From NCBI RefSeq assembly GCF_017086365.1, contig NZ_CP070969.1, positions 1,984,001 through 2,048,000 of the forward strand: a DNA stretch of 64,000 nucleotides, read 5' to 3'. Position 1 is the stretch's first letter. Each line of letters opens with the position of its first letter. The position numbers were made by a program, and so were the translations under genes. Under the pieces are notes generated by a model. That model was not told the origin of the DNA, searched no databases, and saw nothing but the letters and a program-made list of their open reading frames with translations. Of the stretch, positions 34,478 through 43,230 are shown in pieces. Origin of the DNA: Paenibacillus tianjinensis (GTDB taxonomy: Bacteria; Bacillota; Bacilli; Paenibacillales; Paenibacillaceae).

Positions 34478-34555
34478 TCGTTTATTTCCCCCATCTAATA
34501 TTGTTACTACAAAGTTAGTATAGGGGGAAAGTGTGTGGAAAGTATGGAGATTTCC

Positions 34556-34640
34556 TTTACAATGATCAGGGCGAACTATATAATTGGATTAATTTTATAT
34601 TGCTATATCCGGAGGAGCCTGCCAACAGCGGGCTCTTTTT
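34556..34640 (+). promoter_or_regulatory. Promoter with promoter-proximal terminator (copy 1)
   Basis: TTTACA (34556-34561), a 17-base spacer and TATAAT (34579-34584). About 25 bases after the likely start a hairpin GAGCCTGC (34615-34622)/GCGGGCTC (34628-34635) with five T would end a 50-nt RNA. The same arrangement, nearly identical in sequence, recurs at 35751-35835. The c-di-AMP riboswitch follows. Confidence 0.8.
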
Positions 34641-34669
34641 GTGTTTTTAACTGGAATAAATTTACTCAT

Positions 34670-34800
34670 TCTGATGAACCGCTTAATTCCGTCCAGGAAG
34701 CGGGGGAACCAATGATCCCGGGGTGAATCTCGAGAGATCGAGTAGGGCAGCTCTCTAGCCCGAATCCGGCAGCTAACCCCGTAAGCGTCCAAGAGAGGGG
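34670..34800 (+). ncRNA. c-di-AMP riboswitch (ydaO/yuaA) before the hydrolase gene
   Basis: The conserved blocks appear in order: CCGCTTAATTCC, GCGGGGGAACC, GGGGTGAATC, GTAGGGC, CCCGAATCC, GGCAGCTAACCCCGTAAGCG. P1 is CCGCTT/AAGCG. The loop CTCTCT (34751-34756) pairs with AGAGAG (34792-34797), the family's long-range pseudoknot. That strand overlaps GAGAGGGG, the ribosome binding site eight bases before ATG 34809. No terminator lies between, so ligand binding probably blocks translation. Confidence 0.93.
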
Positions 34801-34808
34801 CACATGTA

Positions 34809-35624
34809 ATGACGCATATTGAAGTCAATGAAACCACACTGTATTACGAAATGTCCGGCAGTGGTCTACCTATTGTTTTTATTCATGATCATTCAACCTC
34901 CCATCAAATATTTGAACCTCAAGCGGATTATTTCAGCAAGCGGGCTAAGGTGATCGTCTTTGACCTAAGAGGAAATGGAAGATCGGGGAAAATGAACGTA
35001 GAAATTAGCCGGATCATAGACACACAATGTGAAGATTTAAAGGGGCTATTGGACGAACTGGATGTGGTCCGGGCTGTAATTGTAGCTTGTTCCAGTGGGG
35101 CCATGATTGCCCGGAAATTTGCATATCTGTACCCTGAACGGGTAATAAATATGGTATTCGTAGACAGTTACTTTCATGGTGGTGACGCAGCTTTAGCCGG
35201 AAGAGCGATGGGGATCTTTGAAATATGCGCTTTGGCAGCCCACTATCTCCCTGCGGAAATGTTTATGCGATCTTTACGTATCACATACAACAAGTGGCTC
35301 TCGGCCTACCATATTCTGAGAAGAGAGCTTTTGCAGGAACGGACAACAGAATTAATCAAGCAGCGACTGGCGCTAAGACAGGCAGACTCCTTCGGGTTCG
35401 CAGCGGGGCTGCAAATTCCCGTTCTTTGTGTAACAGGGAATCTGAATGAAAGGGTTCTGGAGCAGGCAAAAAAAACGGTGGCTCAATATCCGCTTGCTCG
35501 TTTAGCGATACTTGATGATGCCATGTACCCCAGCCACCTATGCCAGCCGCAGCATTTTAACCGGCTAGTGCTTGATTATTTACAAGACCAGCAATGTTTC
35601 CGGCAGGCAGCATCCGGCAAGTAG
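34809..35624 (+). CDS. Alpha/beta hydrolase under c-di-AMP riboswitch
   Basis: 271 residues of the alpha/beta hydrolase fold (Abhydrolase_1). The oxyanion region is PIVFIHDHSTSH. VFDLRGNGRSG follows, and the nucleophile elbow is VACSSGAMIA, where the usual GxSxG reads CSSGA with Ser about 96. An acidic residue in LAILDDAMYPSH and a His there complete a possible triad. A helical lid lies at about 120-200. The substrate is unknown. The riboswitch in front and the KtrB potassium transporter after it place it in an osmotic or potassium context. The start is ATG 34809. Confidence 0.88.
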   Translation: MTHIEVNETTLYYEMSGSGLPIVFIHDHSTSHQIFEPQADYFSKRAKVIVFDLRGNGRSGKMNVEISRIIDTQCEDLKGLLDELDVVRAVIVACSSGAMIARKFAYLYPERVINMVFVDSYFHGGDAALAGRAMGIFEICALAAHYLPAEMFMRSLRITYNKWLSAYHILRRELLQERTTELIKQRLALRQADSFGFAAGLQIPVLCVTGNLNERVLEQAKKTVAQYPLARLAILDDAMYPSHLCQPQHFNRLVLDYLQDQQCFRQAASGK

Positions 35625-35631
35625 AAGGGTG

Positions 35632-35736
35632 ATGCATGGTGTGCTTTATTTGCATACGACACAGAGCGTCTTTCCTTATACTGTAGAAACGGCTGCAGAG
35701 TTGTTTATTGATGAGGTGAAGAGACGGATCCTCTGA
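35632..35736 (+). CDS. Possible 34-residue small protein
   Basis: ATG 35632 follows AGAAGGGTG and opens a frame MHGVLYLHTTQSVFPYTVETAAE... ending ELFIDEVKRRIL with a stop at 35734. It looks like an ordinary folded segment rather than random sequence, perhaps the remnant of a larger protein. It lies between the hydrolase and the second promoter. There is no recognised family. Confidence 0.35.
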   Translation: MHGVLYLHTTQSVFPYTVETAAELFIDEVKRRIL

Positions 35737-35750
35737 ATAAACGAATTCTC

Positions 35751-35835
35751 TTTACAATTGCTTTAGCGAACCCTATAATGGTACTAATTGTATATTGTTG
35801 TATCCGGAGGAGCCTGCCACTAGCGGGCTCTTTTT
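35751..35835 (+). promoter_or_regulatory. Promoter with promoter-proximal terminator (copy 2) before ktrB
   Basis: TTTACA (35751-35756), a 17-base spacer and TATAAT (35774-35779). The hairpin GAGCCTGC (35810-35817)/GCGGGCTC (35823-35830) with five T follows. From TATCCGGAGGAGCCTGCC onward it is almost identical to copy 1. No riboswitch aptamer lies between this copy and the ktrB start. Confidence 0.8.
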
Positions 35836-35887
35836 GTGTTTTTTCAAGGACTGGTGTAAAAATTTGATTGTAACAGGAGCCTCTAAT

Positions 35888-37243
35888 ATGTTATTTGATA
35901 AAATCTTGTTCTTCCAGAAACTCAAACTGACTTCTTCCAGGATTATTCTGCTCGGTTTTGCTGCACCCATATTACTTGGAGCTGTGCTGCTATCCTTACC
36001 GCTATCTTCATCCACAGGTAGTAGTGTAGGCTGGCTGAACGCATTGTTTACCTCAACTTCAGCTGTCTGCGTGACGGGTCTAGTGGTACTCGATACAGGG
36101 ATGGACTTTTCACACTTCGGACAAATCATAATCTTACTGCTTATTCAAATTGGCGGTTTGGGGTTTATGACCTTTGGGGTCCTAATAGCTGTGGTTATGG
36201 GGAAAAAGATCGGATTAAAAGATCGTCTGCTTATCCAACAATCCGCCAACTCTGTGACAACTCAAGGTGTTGTCCGTTTATCACTCAGCATCTTCCTCAT
36301 TTCTTTTATCGTCGAGACTATAGGAGCATTATTATTAACTCTCCGGTGGGCAAATGAAATGGGGGTGGAAAGATCTATTTACTATGGAATATTCCATTCC
36401 GTCTCTGCCTTCAATAACGCTGGTTTTTCGTTGTGGCCGGACAGTCTGAGCCGTTATGTCGGTGACCCGTTAATTAATATCGTCATCTCATGTTTATTTA
36501 TCATCGGAGGGATCGGGTTTACAGTGATTTTGGATTTGTACCGGAAAAGAAGGTGGAGGGATCTGTCCTTTCACACTAAAATTGTTCTGCTCACTTCCGG
36601 ATTTCTGTGTATGGCCGGATTTCTGGTGATATTTACGATTGAACTCTTTAATACCAAGACCTTTAGTACTCTCTCCTGGAGCGAACGAATCTGGGCAGGA
36701 TATTTCCAAGGTGTAGTAACGCGGACGGCTGGTTTTAACTCCATTGATATTGCTGCGATGCTGCCGGCTTCCCAGTTTTTCATGATCTTCCTGATGTTTA
36801 TTGGCGCTTCATCCGGATCGACAGGAGGGGGGATAAAAACAACTACTTTCGCTGTGATTATGTTAAGTATTATTGCAACGGTTAAAGGGAAGGCTGACGT
36901 CCAGCTTCTTAAAAAGCGGATCTCTCAAGAGATTATTTTCAGGTCACTCGCGGTGATGACCATTTCTATGGGGGTGGTTCTCGGAGTTGCCTTTCTTTTA
37001 ACGATTACAGAATATCCTCATCAAAAGGATTTTCTCGCACTTCTCTTCGAAGCAACCTCCGCCTTCGGAACAGTAGGGATGTCTATGGGGATAACGCCAG
37101 AACTATCATCAATGGGCAAAGGGATTATCATAGTTACAATGTATATCGGAAGACTAGGACCCTTAACCTTGGCTTTTGCTCTGGCACAAAAAAGCGTCAA
37201 GCAAAAGTATCGCTATCCCGAGGATAAGCTTCTGATCGGCTAG
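35888..37243 (+). CDS. ktrB: Potassium uptake protein, KtrB/TrkH family
   Basis: 451 residues from ATG 35888, after CAGGAG. It has the four-repeat membrane-pore-membrane plan with selectivity-filter loops TSAVCVTGLV, SAFNNAGFS, VVTRTAGFNS and SAFGTVGMSMG. The loop GASSGSTGGGIKTTT is the family's gating region. It forms the K+ (and Na+-coupled) uptake pore and needs a KtrA/KtrC RCK ring, which is not encoded here. In Firmicutes Ktr systems are inhibited by c-di-AMP through KtrA/C. The promoter-leader copy 2 and the riboswitch-controlled gene upstream fit that network. Confidence 0.93.
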   Translation: MLFDKILFFQKLKLTSSRIILLGFAAPILLGAVLLSLPLSSSTGSSVGWLNALFTSTSAVCVTGLVVLDTGMDFSHFGQIIILLLIQIGGLGFMTFGVLIAVVMGKKIGLKDRLLIQQSANSVTTQGVVRLSLSIFLISFIVETIGALLLTLRWANEMGVERSIYYGIFHSVSAFNNAGFSLWPDSLSRYVGDPLINIVISCLFIIGGIGFTVILDLYRKRRWRDLSFHTKIVLLTSGFLCMAGFLVIFTIELFNTKTFSTLSWSERIWAGYFQGVVTRTAGFNSIDIAAMLPASQFFMIFLMFIGASSGSTGGGIKTTTFAVIMLSIIATVKGKADVQLLKKRISQEIIFRSLAVMTISMGVVLGVAFLLTITEYPHQKDFLALLFEATSAFGTVGMSMGITPELSSMGKGIIIVTMYIGRLGPLTLAFALAQKSVKQKYRYPEDKLLIG

Positions 37244-37282
37244 CATTTTGTCCGAGCACTAAATGAATAAGGGGATGAAGTC

Positions 37283-38137
37283 ATGATTGAAGTAAAGAAT
37301 CTACATTTTACTTACCCCAATACAAAGGAAGCTGCACTTCGCGGTCTTGATTTCACGATACCTAAGGGAGAAATATTTGGGTTTCTGGGTCCATCGGGGG
37401 CCGGCAAAAGCACAACGCAAAAGATACTGATCGGAGTCCTCAAAAACTATCTGGGCAGTGTGAAAGTAATGGGCACAGAAATTAAAGATACTGGACCTGA
37501 GTATTTCGAGCAGATTGGCGTTGCGTTTGAATTCCCCAACTTCTACACCAAGTTTACGGCATTGGAGAACCTGAAGCTCTTTCGTTCCCTATACGCAGGA
37601 GCAACAGAAGATCCATTAAGTCTTCTGAAACTGGTGGATTTAGCCGATGCTGCGAATATGAAGGTTGCACAATTGTCCAAGGGGATGAAGATGAGGTTGA
37701 ACTTCTGCAGAGCGCTTTTGAATCATCCGCAAATTCTGTTCCTCGACGAACCGACTTCGGGGCTGGATCCGGTCAATGCGAAGCGAATGAAGGATTTGAT
37801 CCTGGATAAGAAATCCAAAGGCACAACCGTTATTATTACCACGCACAATATGCAGGCTGCCGAGGAACTTTGTGATCGTGTTGCTTTTATTATTGACGGT
37901 CAAATAAAACTTATCAATTCTCCCCGGGAACTTAAATTGCTTAATGGAAATAAACGGGTATTACTGGAATACCGCCTTCATCATGAATTACAGCAGGCTG
38001 AGTTTTCTCTTGACGGGATTGGAGAGAATCAGCAATTTCTGCAGCTGATCAGGGAGCACCCTATTGAAACCATTCATTCGCTTGAATCCTCTTTGGAGCA
38101 GATATTCATCAAGGTTACAGGGAGGTCACTGGCGTGA
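37283..38137 (+). CDS. ABC transporter ATP-binding protein
   Basis: 284 residues. Walker A is GPSGAGKST (about 36-44), Q-loop region VAFEFPNF, signature LSKGMKMRL, Walker B ILFLDEPTSGLD and switch His in TTHN. The C-terminal 70 residues are a specific extension typical of drug, lantibiotic or fluoroquinolone-export ATPases. Start ATG 37283 follows AAGGGGATGAAGTC. It overlaps the permease gene by four bases, so the two make one exporter. The substrate is unknown. Confidence 0.92.
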   Translation: MIEVKNLHFTYPNTKEAALRGLDFTIPKGEIFGFLGPSGAGKSTTQKILIGVLKNYLGSVKVMGTEIKDTGPEYFEQIGVAFEFPNFYTKFTALENLKLFRSLYAGATEDPLSLLKLVDLADAANMKVAQLSKGMKMRLNFCRALLNHPQILFLDEPTSGLDPVNAKRMKDLILDKKSKGTTVIITTHNMQAAEELCDRVAFIIDGQIKLINSPRELKLLNGNKRVLLEYRLHHELQQAEFSLDGIGENQQFLQLIREHPIETIHSLESSLEQIFIKVTGRSLA

Positions 38138-39567
38138 GAATGAGGTCTGCTGTGGCATTTGATATCCGGTTCCAATGGCGGCACGGATTTTATGGGGTTT
38201 ACATTATAGTTTGTGCTTTTTATGTGGCACTGCTGCATTTTATCCCTGAGTTGTACCAGGAGAAAACAACGGTTCTGTTAACATTTAGCGACCCCAGCGC
38301 GCTTGGACTTATTCTGGCTGGAGGAATTGTACTGCTCGAGAGAGATCAAGGAATTCTTGACCCTTTATTTGTAACACCTATCCGTATACGGGAATACTTA
38401 CTTGCAAAAGCATGCTCATTATCCGTTTTATCGTTGCTGGCTGCATGGGCAGTGCATGGTATTGCAAACGGTATGCCAGTATCCCCGGTGGCTTTCTCAC
38501 TTGGAGTACTACTGACATCCAGCTTTATGACGCTGCTATCGATTGGTGTGGTGGCCCGCTGTCAGACCGTCAATAGCTTTATTCTGCTGTCCCAAGTTTA
38601 TGCATTACCCTTTGTACTGCCGCTGCTTGGTTATTTCAACGTATGGGATTCAAGGATTTATCTGCTGCTGCCGAGCGAAGGAACCTTGAAAATGCTGCAA
38701 GGCGGCTTCCATTCTGTATCTGGGGGTAATTATTTATATTCCATAAGTATCCTCATGATTTGGAACATTGCGGTCTATATTTGGGCCAAATGCTCTTATG
38801 AATATCATGTCTTGATGATTGTTGGCAGGGGGGAGAGGGAGATGAATAAATATCGCTACCTTCTTGTTCATGATCTCCGTCATGCGGTACGGGATCCGGT
38901 GCTAATGGTTGGTTTTTTTGGACCCATAGCCCTGCTTGTCGTTTCCCGGTTTGGCTTTCCGGCTGCAGCAGAGGGGCTTAGCAGGAGTTCGTCATTCGAT
39001 TTATACGCCTATAGCAGCTTTACGGGAATTACTCTAGCTATTACCATTCCCATGCTGATTGGAACGATGACAGGACTGTTAATGCTTGACGAACGGGATG
39101 AAGGGCTGATCTCCTATTACGCTGTAACGCCGTTCATGCGCAGAGGCTATATGCTGTACCGATTGATTCTGCCAATGGGGCTTGCGGTTTCGCTCTCAGG
39201 CATTTACTTGGTATTCTCCGGGCTGTTAGAATTGCAATGGGGTAATTTGGCAGTACTTATACTGTTGGCTTTGGAAGCACCATGTTTTACTTTGTTTCTT
39301 GCTGCATTTGCGGCCAATAAAGTTGAAGGCTTGGCCTTATCCAAGATCAGCGGCTTGTTCATCGCAGGTACGATTGTCGTTTATTTTGTTCCAGGTGTAT
39401 GGCAGCTCTTAGGGACTTGGCTCCCTTCTTATTGGATTGCCAAGGTATACTTTGGTATTGAAGCGGCTAGCCTGATTAGGGTTAGTATTGACTTCGGTAT
39501 TGGCCTTACCTATCATTTGGCGCTTCTGTTTATGCTGGTCAAAGTTTTTGAGAAGCGGGCAGATTGA
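38134..39567 (+). CDS. ABC transporter permease, two fused half-permeases
   Basis: 477 residues starting at GTG within the ATPase stop. It consists of two homologous halves of about 236 and 241 residues, each with six hydrophobic helices. LLERDQGILDPLFVTPIRIR in the first matches LDERDEGLISYYAVTPFMRR in the second. The second half begins MNKYRYLLVHDLRHAVRD at ATG 38842, in frame and right after GGGGGAGAGGGAG, a perfect ribosome binding site. This looks like two neighbouring permease genes joined by loss of a stop. The second half may still also be made separately. It works with the ATPase upstream. Confidence 0.85.
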   Translation: MRMRSAVAFDIRFQWRHGFYGVYIIVCAFYVALLHFIPELYQEKTTVLLTFSDPSALGLILAGGIVLLERDQGILDPLFVTPIRIREYLLAKACSLSVLSLLAAWAVHGIANGMPVSPVAFSLGVLLTSSFMTLLSIGVVARCQTVNSFILLSQVYALPFVLPLLGYFNVWDSRIYLLLPSEGTLKMLQGGFHSVSGGNYLYSISILMIWNIAVYIWAKCSYEYHVLMIVGRGEREMNKYRYLLVHDLRHAVRDPVLMVGFFGPIALLVVSRFGFPAAAEGLSRSSSFDLYAYSSFTGITLAITIPMLIGTMTGLLMLDERDEGLISYYAVTPFMRRGYMLYRLILPMGLAVSLSGIYLVFSGLLELQWGNLAVLILLALEAPCFTLFLAAFAANKVEGLALSKISGLFIAGTIVVYFVPGVWQLLGTWLPSYWIAKVYFGIEAASLIRVSIDFGIGLTYHLALLFMLVKVFEKRAD

Positions 39568-39615
39568 ACGGCTTGATCCAAAATGATTATAAAAATAATG
39601 TACATGAGGTGTCGT

Positions 39616-40842
39616 ATGCATCAGTTTAATGATATTTTTATTCAGATCTTGATTTTGCTTGCCATATCTATGGGGGTCATTGCCATTGCCAAAAAAGTGA
39701 ATCAGCCCTATTCCATCGCGCTCGTCGTGGTAGGAGTCTTACTGGGTTTTATTCATGTTCCCCTATTGGTTGAAGCGGAAGCTTTTATCACCCAATCGCA
39801 TGTATTCCAGGCCATCATCATCTCGTTGTTTCTGCCGATCCTCCTGGGTGATGCCACTCTGAAGCTTCCTTTCTCTCACCTGCGGGAGCAGCAGAAGCCG
39901 GTACTGGCTTTGGCCTTCGGCGGAACGTTATTGTCCTTTCTCCTCATTGGTTTGGTTGTTTATTGGGGATTGGGCCTGCCGCTGATTGTTTCCTTTACTT
40001 TTGCGGCCCTGATGAGCGCTACAGATCCCATCAGTGTGATTTCCATTTTTAAATCCCTGGGCGTTCCGAAGAATATAGTAACCATTATTGAAGGCGAGTC
40101 ACTTTTTAATGACGGAATTGCTGTTGTACTGTTCCAGATCTCATCGGTGTACCTGTTATCCTATATGGAAATGGGATGGGCAGGAATCGGCAGCGGAATT
40201 CTGTTATTTTTGAAATTTGCACTAGGAGGAATCCTGATTGGAGCCATAATGGGCTACTTATTTTCTCAGCTTATTCGGCTATATGATGATTTTCCGCTCG
40301 AGATTGGATTCTCGATGCTGCTGTTTTTCGGGAGCTATTTTATAGCGGAGCACTTTCATGTATCCGGGGTTATTGCTGTTGCGGTAAGCGGGCTGATCTT
40401 CGGGAATTACGGTGCGCGGATCGGAATGTCAGAGACTACCAAGGTTAACATTAATTCGTTTTGGGATGTAATCACCTTAGTGGCGAACTCGTTGATCTTC
40501 CTGATGATTGGACTGGAAATTAGAAATATTGATTTTACGGATAAATGGCTGCTTATAGCGGCTTCGATCTTAATCGTACTGGCAGGGCGAACGATTGCCC
40601 TCTATGCAAGTCTAATGTTTCTGAAGAATTTCCCGGCATCCTGGAAGATGGTATTGAACTGGGGAGGGCTGAAGGGAAGCCTCTCTATTGCGCTCGCCTT
40701 AAGTCTGCCTGTATCTTTTGAAGGCCGGGAGGATATTCTGGTCTTAACCTTCAGTATTGTTCTGTTTTCGCTGCTTGTTCAGGGGTTATCCATCAAACCG
40801 CTGGTGAAGAAGCTGAAATTGACTCAGGCAAAGAGAATGTAA
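39616..40842 (+). CDS. Na+/H+ antiporter, CPA1 family (NhaP-like)
   Basis: 408 residues from ATG 39616, which follows GAGGTG; an upstream ATG at 39583 has no such site. Around 12 membrane helices. The ion-binding ATDPISVISIF and GESLFNDGIAVVLFQ motifs of CPA1 exchangers are present. It exchanges Na+ or K+ for H+ across the membrane. No RCK domain is attached. It is placed after the exporter and near KtrB, consistent with ion and pH homeostasis. A terminator hairpin follows directly. Confidence 0.92.
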   Translation: MHQFNDIFIQILILLAISMGVIAIAKKVNQPYSIALVVVGVLLGFIHVPLLVEAEAFITQSHVFQAIIISLFLPILLGDATLKLPFSHLREQQKPVLALAFGGTLLSFLLIGLVVYWGLGLPLIVSFTFAALMSATDPISVISIFKSLGVPKNIVTIIEGESLFNDGIAVVLFQISSVYLLSYMEMGWAGIGSGILLFLKFALGGILIGAIMGYLFSQLIRLYDDFPLEIGFSMLLFFGSYFIAEHFHVSGVIAVAVSGLIFGNYGARIGMSETTKVNINSFWDVITLVANSLIFLMIGLEIRNIDFTDKWLLIAASILIVLAGRTIALYASLMFLKNFPASWKMVLNWGGLKGSLSIALALSLPVSFEGREDILVLTFSIVLFSLLVQGLSIKPLVKKLKLTQAKRM

Positions 40843-40848
40843 CCCTGA

Positions 40849-40880
40849 CACCTGCCCTGTGAGAAAGCGGCAGGTGTTTT
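40849..40880 (+). terminator. Terminator of the antiporter gene
   Basis: CACCTGCC (40849-40856) pairs with GGCAGGTG (40869-40876), followed by four T. Confidence 0.75.
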
Positions 40881-41986
40881 CATGCTGCATTGTCCGGGGC
40901 CCGTTTTATTTTCATCATGATAAAAAGTACTAGCGGCAGGAATATTTGAAAAAAAGGTGAGGACGTATTCAAGGTTATATCACGTCCTACGATAATGTGG
41001 TGGGTGTAATTGGGAGATAAAAATGAAACTCCATAGATGACAGCACTCATAGGGAAAACCCACGTTTTAAAAGAAACCCCAGTGATTCTTTCGAGTCCGA
41101 TGACTGCACCCGTGAAAAACGCGGCCATTTTAATGCCTAAACCCAGAAAAAACAGTAAGATAAAAAGAGCATCCGTACGTTCAAATACCTCTGTTAGCCT
41201 AATTAATTGCACGGATTCGAGCAATGGAAGCGTACTGAATGCTGCTAATTTATGGCCCATTACCAGCACGATTAATTGATTCAGGAAGGTCAGTGCTAGT
41301 GCAGTAAGGAGATAAACCGTTATTACGGCTTTGGGTAAATTTTTTGCTCTCCGCGCATGCGGATAAAAGACAAGAAATAAAACAACTTGTCCAAAGGGGA
41401 AAGATACAATCTCCGGTATAGCGGCTTTAAACACCGGCATCCAGCCGTTTTCCAGAATCGGGAGGAAAAACTCCAAATGAAGGAGGCCGGTAGCCGGAAA
41501 TAAAATACTGATTATTGTATACCCAACCACCATACCAGGGAACAGAATCACACATATCAAAAAGAACACCTTATATCCGTAACGCACCGTATTTGCCACC
41601 ACAAGGATAGCAATTAAGGAAACAATCCATAATGGAGTCCGGGTTAGCAGGGTCAGCAAAGTAACCTCTCCTAAATCACGAAGATTCCTTGAGGTCTCAT
41701 AAGCGAAGTAAGCTACAAACATGAAATTTAGAAGGGAACCCATGTACTTCCCCGTATATCTCCGGAAAAGCTGGAACAAATCCAGATTCGGCTCCTGTCT
41801 GTATATGGACAAATGAAGAATAAGCAGGATTAGACCGGCTAAGGCCCCGATGAGCATTGCCAGCCAGGCATCCTGCTTTGCTTCACTGCCCATAAAGAAT
41901 AAAGTCGTACTTCCTATCTCGAATAGGGACAAACATATCACCAATTCTGATACACGTAGGGTATGCTTCCCCATAATTTTACTCAA
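40880..41986 (-). CDS. gerKB: Spore germination permease, GerKB/GerAB type
   Basis: 368 residues with about ten membrane helices, of the spore permease family (APC superfamily). The KHTLRVSELVICLSLFEIGSTTLF start and the helix pair around LRDLGEVTLLTLLTRTPLW are characteristic. It is the presumed germinant receptor subunit in the inner spore membrane. It is the last gene of the A-C-B operon, 23 bases after the C gene. The ligand is unknown. Naming after gerK rests on gene order rather than close sequence matching. Confidence 0.88.
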   Translation of the reverse strand: MSKIMGKHTLRVSELVICLSLFEIGSTTLFFMGSEAKQDAWLAMLIGALAGLILLILHLSIYRQEPNLDLFQLFRRYTGKYMGSLLNFMFVAYFAYETSRNLRDLGEVTLLTLLTRTPLWIVSLIAILVVANTVRYGYKVFFLICVILFPGMVVGYTIISILFPATGLLHLEFFLPILENGWMPVFKAAIPEIVSFPFGQVVLFLVFYPHARRAKNLPKAVITVYLLTALALTFLNQLIVLVMGHKLAAFSTLPLLESVQLIRLTEVFERTDALFILLFFLGLGIKMAAFFTGAVIGLERITGVSFKTWVFPMSAVIYGVSFLSPNYTHHIIVGRDITLNTSSPFFQIFLPLVLFIMMKIKRAPDNAA

Positions 41987-42009
41987 CCCCCTATATTGGA
42001 TAACCTAGA

Positions 42010-43218
42010 TTATTCAGACTTCAGTAAATCTACAAAAGAGTTTTGCAGAAGGCCTACCCGTTTTATATTGACATCCACATTAATTTCTATATTCATATCA
42101 GCCAGCTCCCCGGGCCAGGAGTTCTTTATCTTTGCCCATTCTTTTGGGTATTTCCTGTGTATTTTGTCAGCGACCCCTATAAGGTCAATTTTCATACGTT
42201 GAACAGTGTTCCAGCCCTCTCTCATTTGCGACTCGATTAGCTCTTCCGCTTGGATTTGTAATTTCTCCAGTCCGTGCAGGGATGTTACGTCCTCTTTAGA
42301 GAGTGTTTCCAGCAGCTCGCCATTGACTTTAGCATTTACCATTAATGTGAAATTATTATTATTTCGTACAGGGGTTACCTTGACTTTGGCTTTCCGGATA
42401 AAAATTGCTGATTGCCTGGACTGGCTATCCAGGGTGCTTAATGTTGTTGATTTGATCTGATCGGTTAGCCAAGCAATCCCTAAGCTTTCCTGCTGATGGA
42501 TTTCGCCGATTATTTTGGATTTTCGGAACACGGATAAGCCGGATATTTTCAGTTTACCTTTTGTTGAGGTTTGATTGAAAATATCTGTAGAATTCATTTT
42601 CACATCAGCCTCTCCCTTTATTGCCAATGTCGGAACCCCGGCAGCGGCGCTGTCTGACGTGATTTTTAGTGCCAGCTCATGCATCGTAACGGAAGGGTAA
42701 AAGGATGCGAATTGAGTGTTTTTTTGCAGAATTTCAGAAAGCGCCTGCCCGGGGATCTTTTCCGGCGGATTTAGCTTTTTCAAAAAATCCCGTGCTTTCC
42801 CATCGACGATAACCACCCTCACCGTTTCCCGTGCATCCGGATTACGGTAGTAAGTATCCAATATTTCTTCAATCCCCTGCTCGGCAGTTTTTTTACCGAT
42901 CAGCACAACATTGTTGTGTGCGAAATACAGTCTTCTTGGATTCTCCAGATTACTTACAGACACAGCTTCTCTTATGGTTTTACCGTGCGTGCTGAAGGTA
43001 TGAACCGGAGATTGTGAACCGCCGGCGCCTGAGGCCCCGCTGCTATTGGAGAGTGCCGATGGGTTAATAATTTGGAAGGTAACGGTCCAATCTCCAGTTC
43101 CACCGTCAAAACCTGTTGCCGCAGTGATGCCTAGTTCATTCAGCTCTGTTCGGTTTCCGCATCCAGTGCCCAGTAATACAAGAATGGATAGCAGAAGAAT
43201 AAACCTAAAACAACGCAT
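42010..43218 (-). CDS. gerKC: Spore germination lipoprotein, GerKC type
   Basis: 402 residues from ATG 43218, which follows AGAGGTGATCCAA; a GTG nine bases upstream overlaps that site. The lipoprotein signal ends LLGTGC (Cys about 20). NRTELNELGITAATGFD then opens the Ger(x)C domain, and VVLIGKKTAEQGIEEILDTYYR lies at about 95. GerC lipoproteins sit on the outer face of the inner spore membrane and are needed for receptor assembly into the germinosome. It follows the A gene by 12 bases. Confidence 0.92.
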   Translation of the reverse strand: MRCFRFILLLSILVLLGTGCGNRTELNELGITAATGFDGGTGDWTVTFQIINPSALSNSSGASGAGGSQSPVHTFSTHGKTIREAVSVSNLENPRRLYFAHNNVVLIGKKTAEQGIEEILDTYYRNPDARETVRVVIVDGKARDFLKKLNPPEKIPGQALSEILQKNTQFASFYPSVTMHELALKITSDSAAAGVPTLAIKGEADVKMNSTDIFNQTSTKGKLKISGLSVFRKSKIIGEIHQQESLGIAWLTDQIKSTTLSTLDSQSRQSAIFIRKAKVKVTPVRNNNNFTLMVNAKVNGELLETLSKEDVTSLHGLEKLQIQAEELIESQMREGWNTVQRMKIDLIGVADKIHRKYPKEWAKIKNSWPGELADMNIEINVDVNIKRVGLLQNSFVDLLKSE

Positions 43219-43230
43219 TTGGATCACCTC

